Positions 51,120 to 59,158 are shown, counted from the first letter of the stretch. The stretch: DNA of 64,000 nt from Pseudalkalibacillus decolorationis (GCF_024609785.1 NZ_JANHJQ010000007.1:1-64000), one strand, 5' to 3'. Made by a program: numbers and translations. Notes: generated by a model not told the origin, from the sequence alone.

Positions 51120-51271
51120 CTCTTCCTAAGCTACCTTTATTGTAGACCTTAGTATCCGAAAATAAAAGAACGATAAACAAATTTATCCTTTGCGAAGGAA
51201 AACAGATCAGAATAACGAATTGGACTTAAACTGAAAGAATAGAACAGTTTGTTTTTCTTTCACACGTTAAG

Positions 51272-51354
51272 GAAGTATAACCTTTTTGCATAATTGTGAT
51301 GTCTTGCTCCAGCTACTTTCGTTTCTATATAGGTACGTTTCACACTTTTCTTAA
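51272..51354 (+). repeat. ACGTTAAGAAAGTATAA repeat, diverged copy
   Basis: CACACGTTAAGGAAGTATAA, then TTTTTGCATAATTGTGATGT, CTTGCTCCAGCTACTTTC and a tail CACACTTTTCTTAAAA. Degenerate member of the GTCTAGCTCCAGC variant. Confidence 0.7.
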
Positions 51355-51426
51355 AAATGACTCATGACCATGATGATTTAGCCATAAGTTAAATTATGGA
51401 TCAAGTACTTGCAGGGAGGGAATCGT

Positions 51427-51681
51427 TTGAAAAGTGAAGAGATACGCTTAAGAGAGATTCAAGCAAAGGCTTTCCACGTAATGGACGATATTCATTTGAA
51501 TCATACAAAACGAAATGAAGAGGATCTAAAGGTAGCAGTCGATTACTTATCCAGGGCAGTTGGAATGTTTTCAGATCCAGATAAAAATGTATCGCTCGAT
51601 TATGTTGAAGAAAAAGTGGATAAAGCCTATCAACTAATCGTTAAAACAAAACAAAAAGTGAAGATAGTAAAGGTTAGGTGA
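51427..51681 (+). CDS. Small helical hypothetical protein, 84 residues
   Basis: TTG 51427 follows GGGAGGG by eight bases. The product is charged and helical (EEIRLREIQAKAFHVMDDIH, AVDYLSRAVGMFSDPDKNVS, VEEKVDKAYQLIVKTKQKVK) with no cysteine or membrane part. I recognise no family. It has its own terminator and no neighbours in the same direction nearby. Confidence 0.65.
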   Translation: MKSEEIRLREIQAKAFHVMDDIHLNHTKRNEEDLKVAVDYLSRAVGMFSDPDKNVSLDYVEEKVDKAYQLIVKTKQKVKIVKVR

Positions 51682-51707
51682 AAACTTATTACAGAAGTAT
51701 ATGAGGA

Positions 51708-51760
51708 TGAGGCTGACTTAAAGGGTTCGTTACAGAACTTTTTGAGTCAGCCTCTTTTTT
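51708..51760 (+). terminator. Terminator of the GACTCA-hairpin type
   Basis: GAGGCTGACT..GGTTC-GTTACA-GAACTTTTTGAGTCAGCCTC then TTTTTTATA. Similar to the terminators at 7.9, 53.6 and 62.3 kb. Confidence 0.85.
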
Positions 51761-51874
51761 ATACTTAATTCCTTAATTCAACCATTGGGTACTTTAGAAC
51801 GAGATAAATTTTGCTCTATTAAGGTCTTTCATATTGCAACTGCAAAACTTTCTTGTTACAATAAATTCGAATTA

Positions 51875-51900
51875 CGATATCGGTTTTCGATAACGATATC
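51875..51900. promoter_or_regulatory. Candidate PadR operator upstream of padR-chrA
   Basis: CGATATCGGTTTTCGATAACGATATC contains the inverted repeat ATCG-N5-CGAT and two GATATC blocks 19 bases apart, directly before the regulator gene. PadR proteins usually bind such palindromes at their own promoters. Confidence 0.6.
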
Positions 51901-51926
51901 AGATATTAAGATGATAGGATGAAATT

Positions 51927-52235
51927 ATGGAGGATAAACGCTTACGCAAACTATTTTTAGGATTTATACAAATACACATCCTGCACCATGCTAAGGAGCA
52001 TCCGATTTTTGGTGTCTGGATGCTCGAAGAACTGTACGAGCATGGCTACGACATAAGTCCAGGAACTTTGTATCCGATTCTGCACTCAATGGAATCAGAT
52101 GGTTTACTAGAAAAGGAAGAGAAAAAGGTGGACGGAAAAATTCGAAAGTATTATACGACCACTGAAAAAGGTAACGAAATTCTCGTTGAAGCTAGACACA
52201 AAGCTTACGAGCTTTTTAAAGAAATTAAAGATTAG
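51927..52235 (+). CDS. PadR-family transcriptional regulator
   Basis: A 102-residue PadR protein: LFLGFIQIHILHHAKEHPIF, GVWMLEELYEHGYDISPGTL, YPILHSMESDGLLEKEEKKV and the wing GKIRKYYTTTEKG. It is short (PadR-s2 type) and ends at the end of the winged helix plus one helix. It lies 20 bases before chrA and presumably represses it, releasing in response to chromate or related stress; this pairing is widespread. Confidence 0.93.
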   Translation: MEDKRLRKLFLGFIQIHILHHAKEHPIFGVWMLEELYEHGYDISPGTLYPILHSMESDGLLEKEEKKVDGKIRKYYTTTEKGNEILVEARHKAYELFKEIKD

Positions 52236-52255
52236 GGTTGAATGGAGGAACGAAA

Positions 52256-53440
52256 ATGGATCAACAAAGTCGTTTGAAAACGTTTATGGAAATACTATTC
52301 ATTTCTACTAGACTCGGATTCACCTCATTTGGTGGACCTGTCGCGCATTTAGGTTATTTTCATGAAGAATATATTCGTAGAAGAAAGTGGTTGGATGAAA
52401 AGGCTTATGCAGATCTTGTTGCATTATGCCAGTTTCTTCCCGGACCTGCTAGCAGCCAAGTAGGTATCGGCATAGGCATCATACGGGGCGGTGCCCTTGG
52501 CGGTATACTAGCGTTTCTTGGATTTACACTTCCATCCGTTGTTGCACTTATCATATTTGCGTTACTTCTCCAAGGTTTAGATATAGCAGACGCAGGTTGG
52601 ATTCACGGTTTAAAAATTGTTGCAGTTGCTGTAGTCGCTCAAGCAATTTTAGGAATGGCAAAGAAACTTACACCTGATTTGCAAAGAAAAACAATCGCGT
52701 TACTTGCACTCACGAGTACCTTGTTATGGCAAACTACTTTTACACAAGTTGGAGTGATACTTGCTGCAGCATTAGTCGGACTTTTTTTGTTCCAGAATCA
52801 AAGTGATAGTCAAGACTCTAATATTCATGTACCGATTTCACGAAAATTTGCTTATATATGTCTAGCGTTATTTTTTGGGCTGCTCATTGTTCTACCATTT
52901 TTGAGTGAATGGATATCAGTTCAGTGGCTAGTAATGTTTGACAGCTTCTATCGCTCAGGAGCTCTCGTATTTGGTGGAGGACATGTCGTCTTACCGTTAC
53001 TGGAACGAGAATTTGTTCCAACAGGATTGTTAAGTGAAGAAGCATTTCTTGCAGGATATGGGGCAGCACAGGCCGTGCCAGGCCCATTATTTACCTTTGC
53101 TGCTTACCTCGGAACAATTATAAATGGCTGGCAAGGTGGATTGTTGGCGGTGGTCGCCATCTTTTTGCCAGCATTTTTACTGATATTTGGAACCTTACCG
53201 TTTTGGGGAACGTTACGCCGAAATCCGAAAATAAAAGGAGCACTTATTGGTGTTAATGCTGCAGTTGTCGGAATTCTAATTGCTGCATTTTATCATCCGA
53301 TTTGGACAAGTTCGATTTTCGAGCCGGTCGACTTTGCCTTTGCTGCCATACTGTTCAGCATGCTAGTCTACTGGAAGCTACCGCCATGGGTTGTCGTGGT
53401 TGTGGGAGCAATCGGTGGTTCAATACTAACACGTATATAA
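52256..53440 (+). CDS. chrA: Chromate transporter ChrA
   Basis: A 394-residue membrane protein with two CHR domains, the long-chain form. First repeat: FGGPVAHLGYFHEEYIRRRK then WLDEKAYADLVALCQFLPGP; second repeat begins FGGGHVVLPLLEREFVPTGL with AQAVPGPLFTFAAYLG. ATG 52256 follows GGAGGAACG. It exports chromate across the membrane. Cotranscribed with padR. Confidence 0.95.
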   Translation: MDQQSRLKTFMEILFISTRLGFTSFGGPVAHLGYFHEEYIRRRKWLDEKAYADLVALCQFLPGPASSQVGIGIGIIRGGALGGILAFLGFTLPSVVALIIFALLLQGLDIADAGWIHGLKIVAVAVVAQAILGMAKKLTPDLQRKTIALLALTSTLLWQTTFTQVGVILAAALVGLFLFQNQSDSQDSNIHVPISRKFAYICLALFFGLLIVLPFLSEWISVQWLVMFDSFYRSGALVFGGGHVVLPLLEREFVPTGLLSEEAFLAGYGAAQAVPGPLFTFAAYLGTIINGWQGGLLAVVAIFLPAFLLIFGTLPFWGTLRRNPKIKGALIGVNAAVVGILIAAFYHPIWTSSIFEPVDFAFAAILFSMLVYWKLPPWVVVVVGAIGGSILTRI

Positions 53441-53450
53441 AATATTTTTG

Positions 53451-53490
53451 AGGTGCTTGACTCTAGTGGTTTGGGGTCAACACCTTTTTA
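53451..53490 (+). terminator. Terminator of chrA
   Basis: AGGTGCTTGAC-N14-GTCAACACCT followed by TTTTTA, with one bulge. The next repeat starts at its T-run. Confidence 0.75.
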
Positions 53491-53582
53491 CACGTTAAGA
53501 AAGTATAAAAATACTTTCTATAGTATAAGCGCAACTAAGGAGACCGCCAGCGCTAAGGCTTGGCACTAGCCAGTTTTCTTTA
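53491..53582 (+). repeat. ACGTTAAGAAAGTATAA dispersed repeat, full copy
   Basis: ACACGTTAAGAAAGTATAAA then ATACTTTCTATAGTATAAGC, GCAACTAAGGAGACCGCCAG, CGCTAAGGCTTGGCACTAGC and CAGTTTTCTTTA. Nearly identical to the 42.2 kb copy. Confidence 0.88.
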
Positions 53583-53603
53583 TTAGTCTAGGAAAAACAA
53601 AGC

Positions 53604-53640
53604 GGGGCTGACTCAAATTAATAGAGTCAGCCCCAAAAGG
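53604..53640. terminator. Terminator-type hairpin (GACTCA family)
   Basis: GGGGCTGACTC-N9-GAGTCAGCCCC, an 11-bp perfect stem without a strong T-run on the plus strand. Confidence 0.65.
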
Positions 53641-53642
53641 GG

Positions 53643-53696
53643 AGGTAGGATATTCATTAGGGGGTACCAAAAATAATACCAAGGAACCTCCTACCT
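53643..53696. other. Nested hairpin before the isochorismatase gene
   Basis: AGGTAGGA (53643-53650) pairs with TCCTACCT (53689-53696), enclosing GGTA-N10-TACC. On the minus strand the same bases read AGGAGG followed by a TTG and a 37-codon frame, which runs through the neighbouring hairpin and is therefore doubtful. No T-run follows, so it is not a simple terminator. Confidence 0.45.
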
Positions 53697-53821
53697 ATAT
53701 AGACGAATAACGATTAGATAAGTTGCACGATTTTTTAATTTTTTCTTGATTAATTTTTAGTAGATATCGAACCTACGTTCTGTTATTATGATTATAAGTA
53801 AAATTATGGAGGGGATCGATG

Positions 53822-54373
53822 ATGGGAAAAGAAGTATTAATCGTGATTGATGTGCAAACCGCTGTTATGGAGCAAGGGTATAACCGAGATGAAACGATTG
53901 ATCGGATCTCAAAACTGATTCGGAATGCTAGAGAAGGAAAAATTCCAGTTGTCTATGTCCAACACGAATATCCTGAAGGCATTATGAAACGAGGAGAGTT
54001 TGGATGGAAACTGCATGAACGGTTAGAACAACCTCTTCAACAAGAAACCATCATCTACAAAACGGTTCCAAATGCATTTGCTGACACAAATTTAAAAGAA
54101 ATTTTGGATCAAATAAACGCAACGCACCTATACATATGCGGTGCTCAAACGGATTTCTGTGTCGATTCCACCTGTCGTGGAGCCTTTGATCTTCATTATG
54201 ATGTCACCCTCATTACAGATGCCCACACCACGAATAACAATGACCTTCTTTCCGCACCACAAATAATTAAGCATACCCAAAACACGTTAGGGAACTTCTG
54301 GAGTCCAAATGCAACTATATCATTAAAAGGTTCGTCAGAAATTAACTGGATGAAAAAAGAGGTTGAGGGGTAA
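53822..54373 (+). CDS. Isochorismatase-family cysteine hydrolase
   Basis: About 183 residues from the second of two ATGs (53819, 53822) after GGAGGGG. The catalytic triad is visible: D10 (IVIDVQ), K80 (in YKTVPNAF) and C113 (GAQTDFCVDST). The cis-peptide ICGAQTD is also typical. It hydrolyses an amide or similar bond; nicotinamidase, isochorismatase and N-carbamoyl hydrolase activities all occur in this family. Monocistronic. Confidence 0.88.
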   Translation: MGKEVLIVIDVQTAVMEQGYNRDETIDRISKLIRNAREGKIPVVYVQHEYPEGIMKRGEFGWKLHERLEQPLQQETIIYKTVPNAFADTNLKEILDQINATHLYICGAQTDFCVDSTCRGAFDLHYDVTLITDAHTTNNNDLLSAPQIIKHTQNTLGNFWSPNATISLKGSSEINWMKKEVEG

Positions 54374-54447
54374 ATGGGATGGTTAGCGAATAATCTCTAT
54401 ATAAATACATGATTCTTTCTACTGGGGTTACTTAAGGAGGAACTAAA

Positions 54448-54813
54448 ATGGGAAAAACAAAAAGTCCTATTAATCGATTTGGCACTGTATTTGTTCATGT
54501 GAAAGATTTAGACGAAAGCGCAAAATGGTATGCTAATCTTCTAGGAAAGGAAACACTAGAAATTGAGGAAAATAGTCCAGTTCATTTCATGTCTTTGAAA
54601 GAAGGAAGTTTATTGTTTGATAATAATCAGAACAATAACCCGGAAATCCGACCCATTTGTATGCTTCATACCGATGATATTGATGAAGCATATACATTTG
54701 TTCACGATAATGGTGGCGAGATTGTTCGTGAGATTGAACGGGATTCAATGGTTTCGTTCTTTAACTTTCGAGATCCTTTCGGGACAATTATGATGGTTTG
54801 TGAGCAACACTAA
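54448..54813 (+). CDS. VOC-family (glyoxalase/dioxygenase-fold) protein
   Basis: A 121-residue protein with two beta-alpha-beta-beta-beta modules: INRFGTVFVHVKDLDESAKW YANLLG-type start and late FFNFRDPFGTIMMVCEQH. A metal-binding glutamate is likely in EQH, but the first module lacks the usual metal histidine (F in its place), so enzymatic activity is uncertain. ATG 54448 follows AAGGAGG. Confidence 0.82.
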   Translation: MGKTKSPINRFGTVFVHVKDLDESAKWYANLLGKETLEIEENSPVHFMSLKEGSLLFDNNQNNNPEIRPICMLHTDDIDEAYTFVHDNGGEIVREIERDSMVSFFNFRDPFGTIMMVCEQH

Positions 54814-54919
54814 ATCTGAATAATAATAAGTTGAGGAATTACCATACGTGCAATTCCCTTTTTAAGCCGAATTATGGTAGTATACGGACAGAACATACAT
54901 AGAAAGCAGGGATGATACA

Positions 54920-55342
54920 ATTAAACCGTTATACTTCATATTCGGCGGAGCCATAATTTCAGGAATTTTAATTTTGCTTCTTACATCCTATTTAATAGAA
55001 ACACCTGAGGAAAAGGCTGATGAATTTGTCAAAGAGCTAAAAGAAGATACAATTGCAGCTGATTTACCGAAGGATCAGAAGTCTGCACTCCAGAACTTCA
55101 TTCAATTTCCAGAGAAAAAGAAACTCGAACAGACTCGTATGGTCATCAACCAAGCAGAAAACGTAGATAACAGCTACCATGTAAAGGTCCGTTTTCAAGC
55201 ATATGAATACAAAGATGAGAGTAGTGAAGTAATTGAATCGTACGACGGGATGTTAGTCATCAAAATGAAAAAGACCGGCTTCCGAGAATGGGATATTCTT
55301 GATGTTACAATCAATCCATACAAAGAAGAAACAGTACAATAG
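54920..55342 (+). CDS. Membrane-anchored small protein with apparent ATT start
   Basis: The frame is open from just after TAG 54878. No ATG, GTG or TTG occurs before TTG 54974, yet codons 54920-54990 encode a complete transmembrane anchor (KPLYFIFGGAIISGILILLL). ATT 54920 lies seven bases after AGCAGGGATG and is the only site with a fair ribosome binding site; a start at TTG 54974 would remove most of the helix. The exported part (about 115 residues, EEKADEFVKELKEDTIAADL, EVIESYDGMLVIKMKKTGF) resembles no family I know. The true start could also be a sequencing or mutational change of TTG. Confidence 0.7.
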   Translation: MKPLYFIFGGAIISGILILLLTSYLIETPEEKADEFVKELKEDTIAADLPKDQKSALQNFIQFPEKKKLEQTRMVINQAENVDNSYHVKVRFQAYEYKDESSEVIESYDGMLVIKMKKTGFREWDILDVTINPYKEETVQ

Positions 55343-55351
55343 GGGGCAATT

Positions 55352-55897
55352 ATGTTTATATTTCCTATCGACAAGGATTTATCTTTAAAGCTGCTAGAAA
55401 AAAGAGATATACCCGAACTGTTTGCCCTTGTAGATGGTTCGCGCATGTATTTGCGTAAATGGCTTCCTTGGGTGGATGGAATGGAAAAAGAAGAAGATTA
55501 TGAACCTGTTATCGAAATGTGGTTAAAACAATTTGCAGAACAAAATGGGTTCCAAGTGGGAGTCCTATACAAAGACAGTCTGGTTGGAATGATAGGCTAT
55601 CACGGAATTGATACTGGAAATCAGAAAACATCAATTGGGTACTGGCTTGCAGAGGGAATACAAGGGAAAGGGATCATGACAAGGTCGACAAAAGCCCTTG
55701 TGAACTATGCATTTGATACCCTCCACTTAAATCGAGTAGAAATACAATGTGGTGTGGAGAATTCAAGAAGTCGGGGCATCCCTGAGCGACTTGGATTCAA
55801 GAATGAAGGGATCATACGTGAAGCGGAATATTTGTATGACCATTTCCATGACTGTGTAATTTACAGCATGCTCCGAAAAGAGTGGAGTAATAGGTAA
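55352..55897 (+). CDS. YdaF-like GNAT acetyltransferase
   Basis: A 181-residue RimL-type protein: FPIDKDLSLKLLEKRDIPEL, LRKWLPWVDGMEKEEDYE, IGYWLAEGIQGKGIMTRSTK (acyl-CoA loop Q-G-K-G) and CGVENSRSRGIPERLGFKNE. This is the YdaF pattern (putative ribosomal protein serine acetyltransferase). ATG 55352 follows AGGGGGC, nine bases after the previous stop, so the two genes are cotranscribed. Confidence 0.9.
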   Translation: MFIFPIDKDLSLKLLEKRDIPELFALVDGSRMYLRKWLPWVDGMEKEEDYEPVIEMWLKQFAEQNGFQVGVLYKDSLVGMIGYHGIDTGNQKTSIGYWLAEGIQGKGIMTRSTKALVNYAFDTLHLNRVEIQCGVENSRSRGIPERLGFKNEGIIREAEYLYDHFHDCVIYSMLRKEWSNR

Positions 55898-55930
55898 AAG
55901 AGGAATGGATGATCCATCCCTCTCCTTTTC
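55898..55930. terminator. Bidirectional terminator
   Basis: GAGGAATGGAT-G-ATCCATCCCTC, then TCCTTTT, between convergent genes. Confidence 0.65.
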
Positions 55931-55945
55931 GGTTTTCCATATAGG

Positions 55946-56902
55946 TCATTGGTTCAAAAACGCATCACTTGGATAAACGTAGGGTGTTTCAGGACTTTTT
56001 ATTTTGTTGACGGAATGTACGGTAATAACAGGTATTAGAGCACCGTTGTAGGTGGTTTTCGAGATCGTCCCTTGCACATTCACCCATTCGTCATTCGTAA
56101 ACTTTTGAAGGTCATTTCCTTTCACGAGCGTTCCAAAAACAGAAGCATCTGCTGAACAACATGACATCGCAAAACGGGCAACTACGAACTGTCCTTGGGT
56201 AAGCTTATCATCCCGATATACAAACCCCTCAATCTCAATTCGTTTTCCTATGTACTGGTCTAGAAACATACCCATTGAATTGAGAACATCAATGTAGTTT
56301 TCAGCTGTTATCCTTACTACTGACTTGTCCTTGTAACTACTGGCGACCTTCCCATAAAACTTATCTGCATCATACATAGGTGTAGCCCGATCATCCAATT
56401 TTGGTTCTTCATCCGTACCAGACACCTCTTGTTCCAGCTGTTCCATATATTTCTCAGGGTTTTCTAAGTAGGCATCTGCTTCAGGTGTATTACTTTCAGA
56501 TGTTTCTTTTAAAGGTGAAGCAGGGGGCTGTTGAGAAGCGATATTGCCATTTAATGAAACCCCTTTTTTCTGGGCGATTGCACTATCAAGAACTTTATTC
56601 GGGAAAGTAAAGCCAGTAATGAGAGGGATAATGAATAATGTGTATATAAGAAAGCGGCGAATTGGACTCTTGCTTTCACTATGATCATGTCCGCAATGGC
56701 AGTCTCCCCCGTCTTCTTCTTCGTTACGAAATAACTGTACAATTCCCAGAATAAAGAATGTTCCTGCTGCGAAATAGATGAATTTCATCATTCGTGGTGC
56801 AATGTAATATTGAATTTGTCCAGAGTAAATCAAGCCACATAGCAAGAAAGCAAATCCAAATAGAATGATTGAACGAATGTAAATGTAGTATTGATGGTTC
56901 AT
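55946..56902 (-). CDS. TIGR03943-family membrane protein (YcgQ-like)
   Basis: A 318-residue protein: four hydrophobic segments in the first 115 residues, with a metal-ligand-rich loop D-C-H-C-G-H-D-H, a Pro/Glu-rich linker, and an exported C-terminal domain (about 185-318) with FLDQYIGKRIEIEGFVYRDD and FAMSCCSADASVFGTLV. This is the partner of the DUF318 permease encoded just upstream. It is the third gene of the Zur-box operon with znuA, pointing to a zinc-related envelope role. Confidence 0.9.
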   Translation of the reverse strand: MNHQYYIYIRSIILFGFAFLLCGLIYSGQIQYYIAPRMMKFIYFAAGTFFILGIVQLFRNEEEDGGDCHCGHDHSESKSPIRRFLIYTLFIIPLITGFTFPNKVLDSAIAQKKGVSLNGNIASQQPPASPLKETSESNTPEADAYLENPEKYMEQLEQEVSGTDEEPKLDDRATPMYDADKFYGKVASSYKDKSVVRITAENYIDVLNSMGMFLDQYIGKRIEIEGFVYRDDKLTQGQFVVARFAMSCCSADASVFGTLVKGNDLQKFTNDEWVNVQGTISKTTYNGALIPVITVHSVNKIKSPETPYVYPSDAFLNQ

Positions 56903-56918
56903 AGTGCCCCCTTAGAGA

Positions 56919-56960
56919 ATGTTCAAAAAGTATTCAAAGATAAACTGCGAAATTGTCTAC
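56919..56960 (+). repeat. Relic of a MITE-like terminus
   Basis: AATGTTCAAAAAGTATTCAA, AGATAAACTGCGAAATTGTC aligns with the reverse complement of the right end of copy 4 over about 42 bases. No opposite end is found, so it is a solo remnant in the 75-base gap inside the znuA operon. Confidence 0.7.
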
Positions 56961-56977
56961 CTTTTAAACCATTATTT

Positions 56978-57976
56978 TTATAGAAAGAGTAGTTTCCAGA
57001 GCATTATCCCGATGAAGACAGAAATCGTAACCACTGCGATAAAGATAAAGACAAATTTCTTTTTAAAATAGGCAAGCAACATCAACGTATTTTTTACATC
57101 AAGCATCGGACCGTAGACTAAGAAGGCAATAATAGAAGCACGGCTAAACGTCGTTCCAAATGATGCGGCTACAAACGCATCTGCTTCTGAACAAAGAGAT
57201 ACAAGGTAGGCGAATCCCATCATTAATACGGTTGAAGACCATGTTTCAGAACCAAGCGTACTTATTATTTCACGACTAACAAACGTTTGAAAGCTGCCCG
57301 CAAGAAATGCACCAATTAGCAAATATTTTCCGGTGTCAAAAAATTCATCTGTTGTATGGTACATCGTCTGCCTCCATTTTGAAATCGAGACATGGTCATG
57401 GTGCTCATGCTGATCGGAATTCCGGAGGACGTTTTTGTTTTTGAAAACCTTATAAATTACCGCACCAATTACCATTGCAAGGATAAACGCAAGCCCCATA
57501 CGTGCATAAACGATCGCCATATCTGTACGAAATGCGTAGTAGGTTGATAGAAAGACGATCGGATTTAAGATCGGAGCGGCGATAAGAAAGACGACCCCGA
57601 CGTGTAGGGGCATGCCTTTTTTGATCAGCCGTCTAACAACCGGTATAATGGCACACTCACAGACTGGGAAAAGGGCTGCAAGCAAAGTGGCAGGGAGCAG
57701 TGCTATATATCCGCCTTTTGGAGTCCAACGTTTAATGGTGGCTTCGGAAACAAATGATTGGATTAGGGCAGACACAAATACCCCAAGTAGCAAGAAAGGA
57801 AAAGCCTCGAGCACGATACTAAGAAAAATAGTATTTAAATCGATAAAGGAATCGTCGATTTGAGATGCTGGGCCTGAGCTCTTGATTTCTTCTAAAAAGA
57901 AAAAACCAAATAAAAATAAAAAAAATAATAGTATTACAATAACGTTTTCACGTCTTTGGCGTTGAAGCATATTCAT
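56978..57976 (-). CDS. DUF318 permease (YcgR-like)
   Basis: A 332-residue membrane protein with about eight to ten helices. Conserved blocks FPVCECAIIPVVRRLIKKGMPL, AAPILNPIVFLSTYYAF and SLCSEADAFVAASFGTTFS mark the DUF318/ArsP-like permease family. A cytosolic loop carries HEHHDH, a likely metal-binding patch. It probably works with the YcgQ-like protein. It starts 17 bases after znuA ends, so the genes are cotranscribed under the Zur boxes. Confidence 0.92.
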   Translation of the reverse strand: MNMLQRQRRENVIVILLFFLFLFGFFFLEEIKSSGPASQIDDSFIDLNTIFLSIVLEAFPFLLLGVFVSALIQSFVSEATIKRWTPKGGYIALLPATLLAALFPVCECAIIPVVRRLIKKGMPLHVGVVFLIAAPILNPIVFLSTYYAFRTDMAIVYARMGLAFILAMVIGAVIYKVFKNKNVLRNSDQHEHHDHVSISKWRQTMYHTTDEFFDTGKYLLIGAFLAGSFQTFVSREIISTLGSETWSSTVLMMGFAYLVSLCSEADAFVAASFGTTFSRASIIAFLVYGPMLDVKNTLMLLAYFKKKFVFIFIAVVTISVFIGIMLWKLLFL

Positions 57977-57993
57977 TACACCACTTTACTTCT

Positions 57994-59070
57994 TTAGTTT
58001 TGGAATACCTTTTTAAGTGTATCTAAATTCTTGTACATTAAATCGAAGTAATCTTCATTTTGTGTAATATTCTCTTCGGTTCGTACGGAAAGGTTGTGTA
58101 GATACAGAATCTCTAGTCCGAGCTGCTCTTTAATCATTTCGGCAGGCTTAGTGCTAACATTTTGTTCGAATAAAATATAATTAATATTATGTGCTTTTGT
58201 TTCTGTGATGATTGACTTAATCTGTTTCTGGGTTGGTTCGTTAGTTGGTGATAAACCAGAAACACTGATTTGTTCAATCCCGTAACGGTCTTCCCAATAA
58301 CCATAGGCTGCGTGGGAAACAAGTATTTCTTTCTGATTACTTGCCTTCATCATCTCTTGGAAATCACTATCTAACTTAAGAAGGTCACCTTTTAAACTGT
58401 TAAAGTTTTTTTCGAAATCTTCTTTTGCATTAGGTTTACTCTTAATCAATTGATCTTTTATATTTTCAGCTAGTTCTATCGCTTGTATAGGATCAAGCCA
58501 AAAATGAGGATCAACGCTTCCGTGATCGTGACCATGCTCATCTTCTTTGTGAGTACCAGAGTCTTCATGAGCATGTTCATCCTCTTTTGGGGTGCTACTA
58601 TCCTTATGGACATGTTCGTCTTCTTTATGAGCCTCACCGTCTTCATATGATTTGTTCTCTGAATGCTCTTTATCATGGTCATGGTGATGTTCACTGAGCT
58701 CTTTTAGCTTAATTCCATGAGACGCTTCTAAAATGGCTACATCCTCATTTTTTAATGTTTTCACAGCGGCTACCGCAAAACCTTCGATTCCTGCACCGTT
58801 ATAAATAAATAGATCACTATCAACCAAATCCTTCATAACGGAAGGGGTAGGTTCGTAAGTATGAGCATCGACACCTGGTGGAAATATAGTATCAACCTTT
58901 ACATGTGACCCACCGATTTTTTCAGTAAAATCTTGGAGTGGATAAAGAGTTGTCATTACTACAAGGCCTTGATCCTTGTCTTCGTTACCTTCTCTGGATG
59001 ATGATTCGTTCTTTCCACAAGCACTTAGGACCAATAGTACTATAAGTAAAATTGGAATCAATTTTTGCAT
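57994..59070 (-). CDS. znuA: Zinc-binding lipoprotein ZnuA/AdcA-type
   Basis: A 358-residue cluster A-I solute-binding lipoprotein. Lipobox L-S-A-C18. The metal ligands H72-type (GVDAHTYEPTPS), VDPHFWLDP, SHAAYGYWEDRYG and late FEQNVSTKPAEMI are present. A long His/Glu/Asp-rich insert (about 128-185, EHHHDHDKEHSENK, EDEHVHK, EDEHAHE, HGHDHG) is the zinc-specific loop. Two Zur boxes lie upstream. No ABC ATPase or permease gene is adjacent, so the transporter partner must be elsewhere or be the YcgR/YcgQ pair. Confidence 0.93.
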   Translation of the reverse strand: MQKLIPILLIVLLVLSACGKNESSSREGNEDKDQGLVVMTTLYPLQDFTEKIGGSHVKVDTIFPPGVDAHTYEPTPSVMKDLVDSDLFIYNGAGIEGFAVAAVKTLKNEDVAILEASHGIKLKELSEHHHDHDKEHSENKSYEDGEAHKEDEHVHKDSSTPKEDEHAHEDSGTHKEDEHGHDHGSVDPHFWLDPIQAIELAENIKDQLIKSKPNAKEDFEKNFNSLKGDLLKLDSDFQEMMKASNQKEILVSHAAYGYWEDRYGIEQISVSGLSPTNEPTQKQIKSIITETKAHNINYILFEQNVSTKPAEMIKEQLGLEILYLHNLSVRTEENITQNEDYFDLMYKNLDTLKKVFQN

Positions 59071-59120
59071 ATTATTCTCTCCCTAATTAAATATAAAATG
59101 GACAAACTCATTTTATTATA

Positions 59121-59158
59121 TCGTAATCGTTACGGTTTTCAAACCGTAATATTTACGT
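59121..59158. promoter_or_regulatory. Two Zur boxes upstream of znuA
   Basis: TCGTAAT-C-GTTACGG (59121-59135) and CCGTAAT-A-TTTACGT (59144-59158) both fit the 7-1-7 Zur consensus TCGTAAT-N-ATTACGA. They are 23 bases apart and 50-90 bases before the start codon. They imply repression by Zur when zinc is sufficient. Confidence 0.88.

Noticed and set aside
53580-53696. A 37-codon minus-strand frame starting TTG after AGGAGG
   Set aside because: It reads through two strong hairpins and into a dispersed repeat, so a complete message is unlikely.
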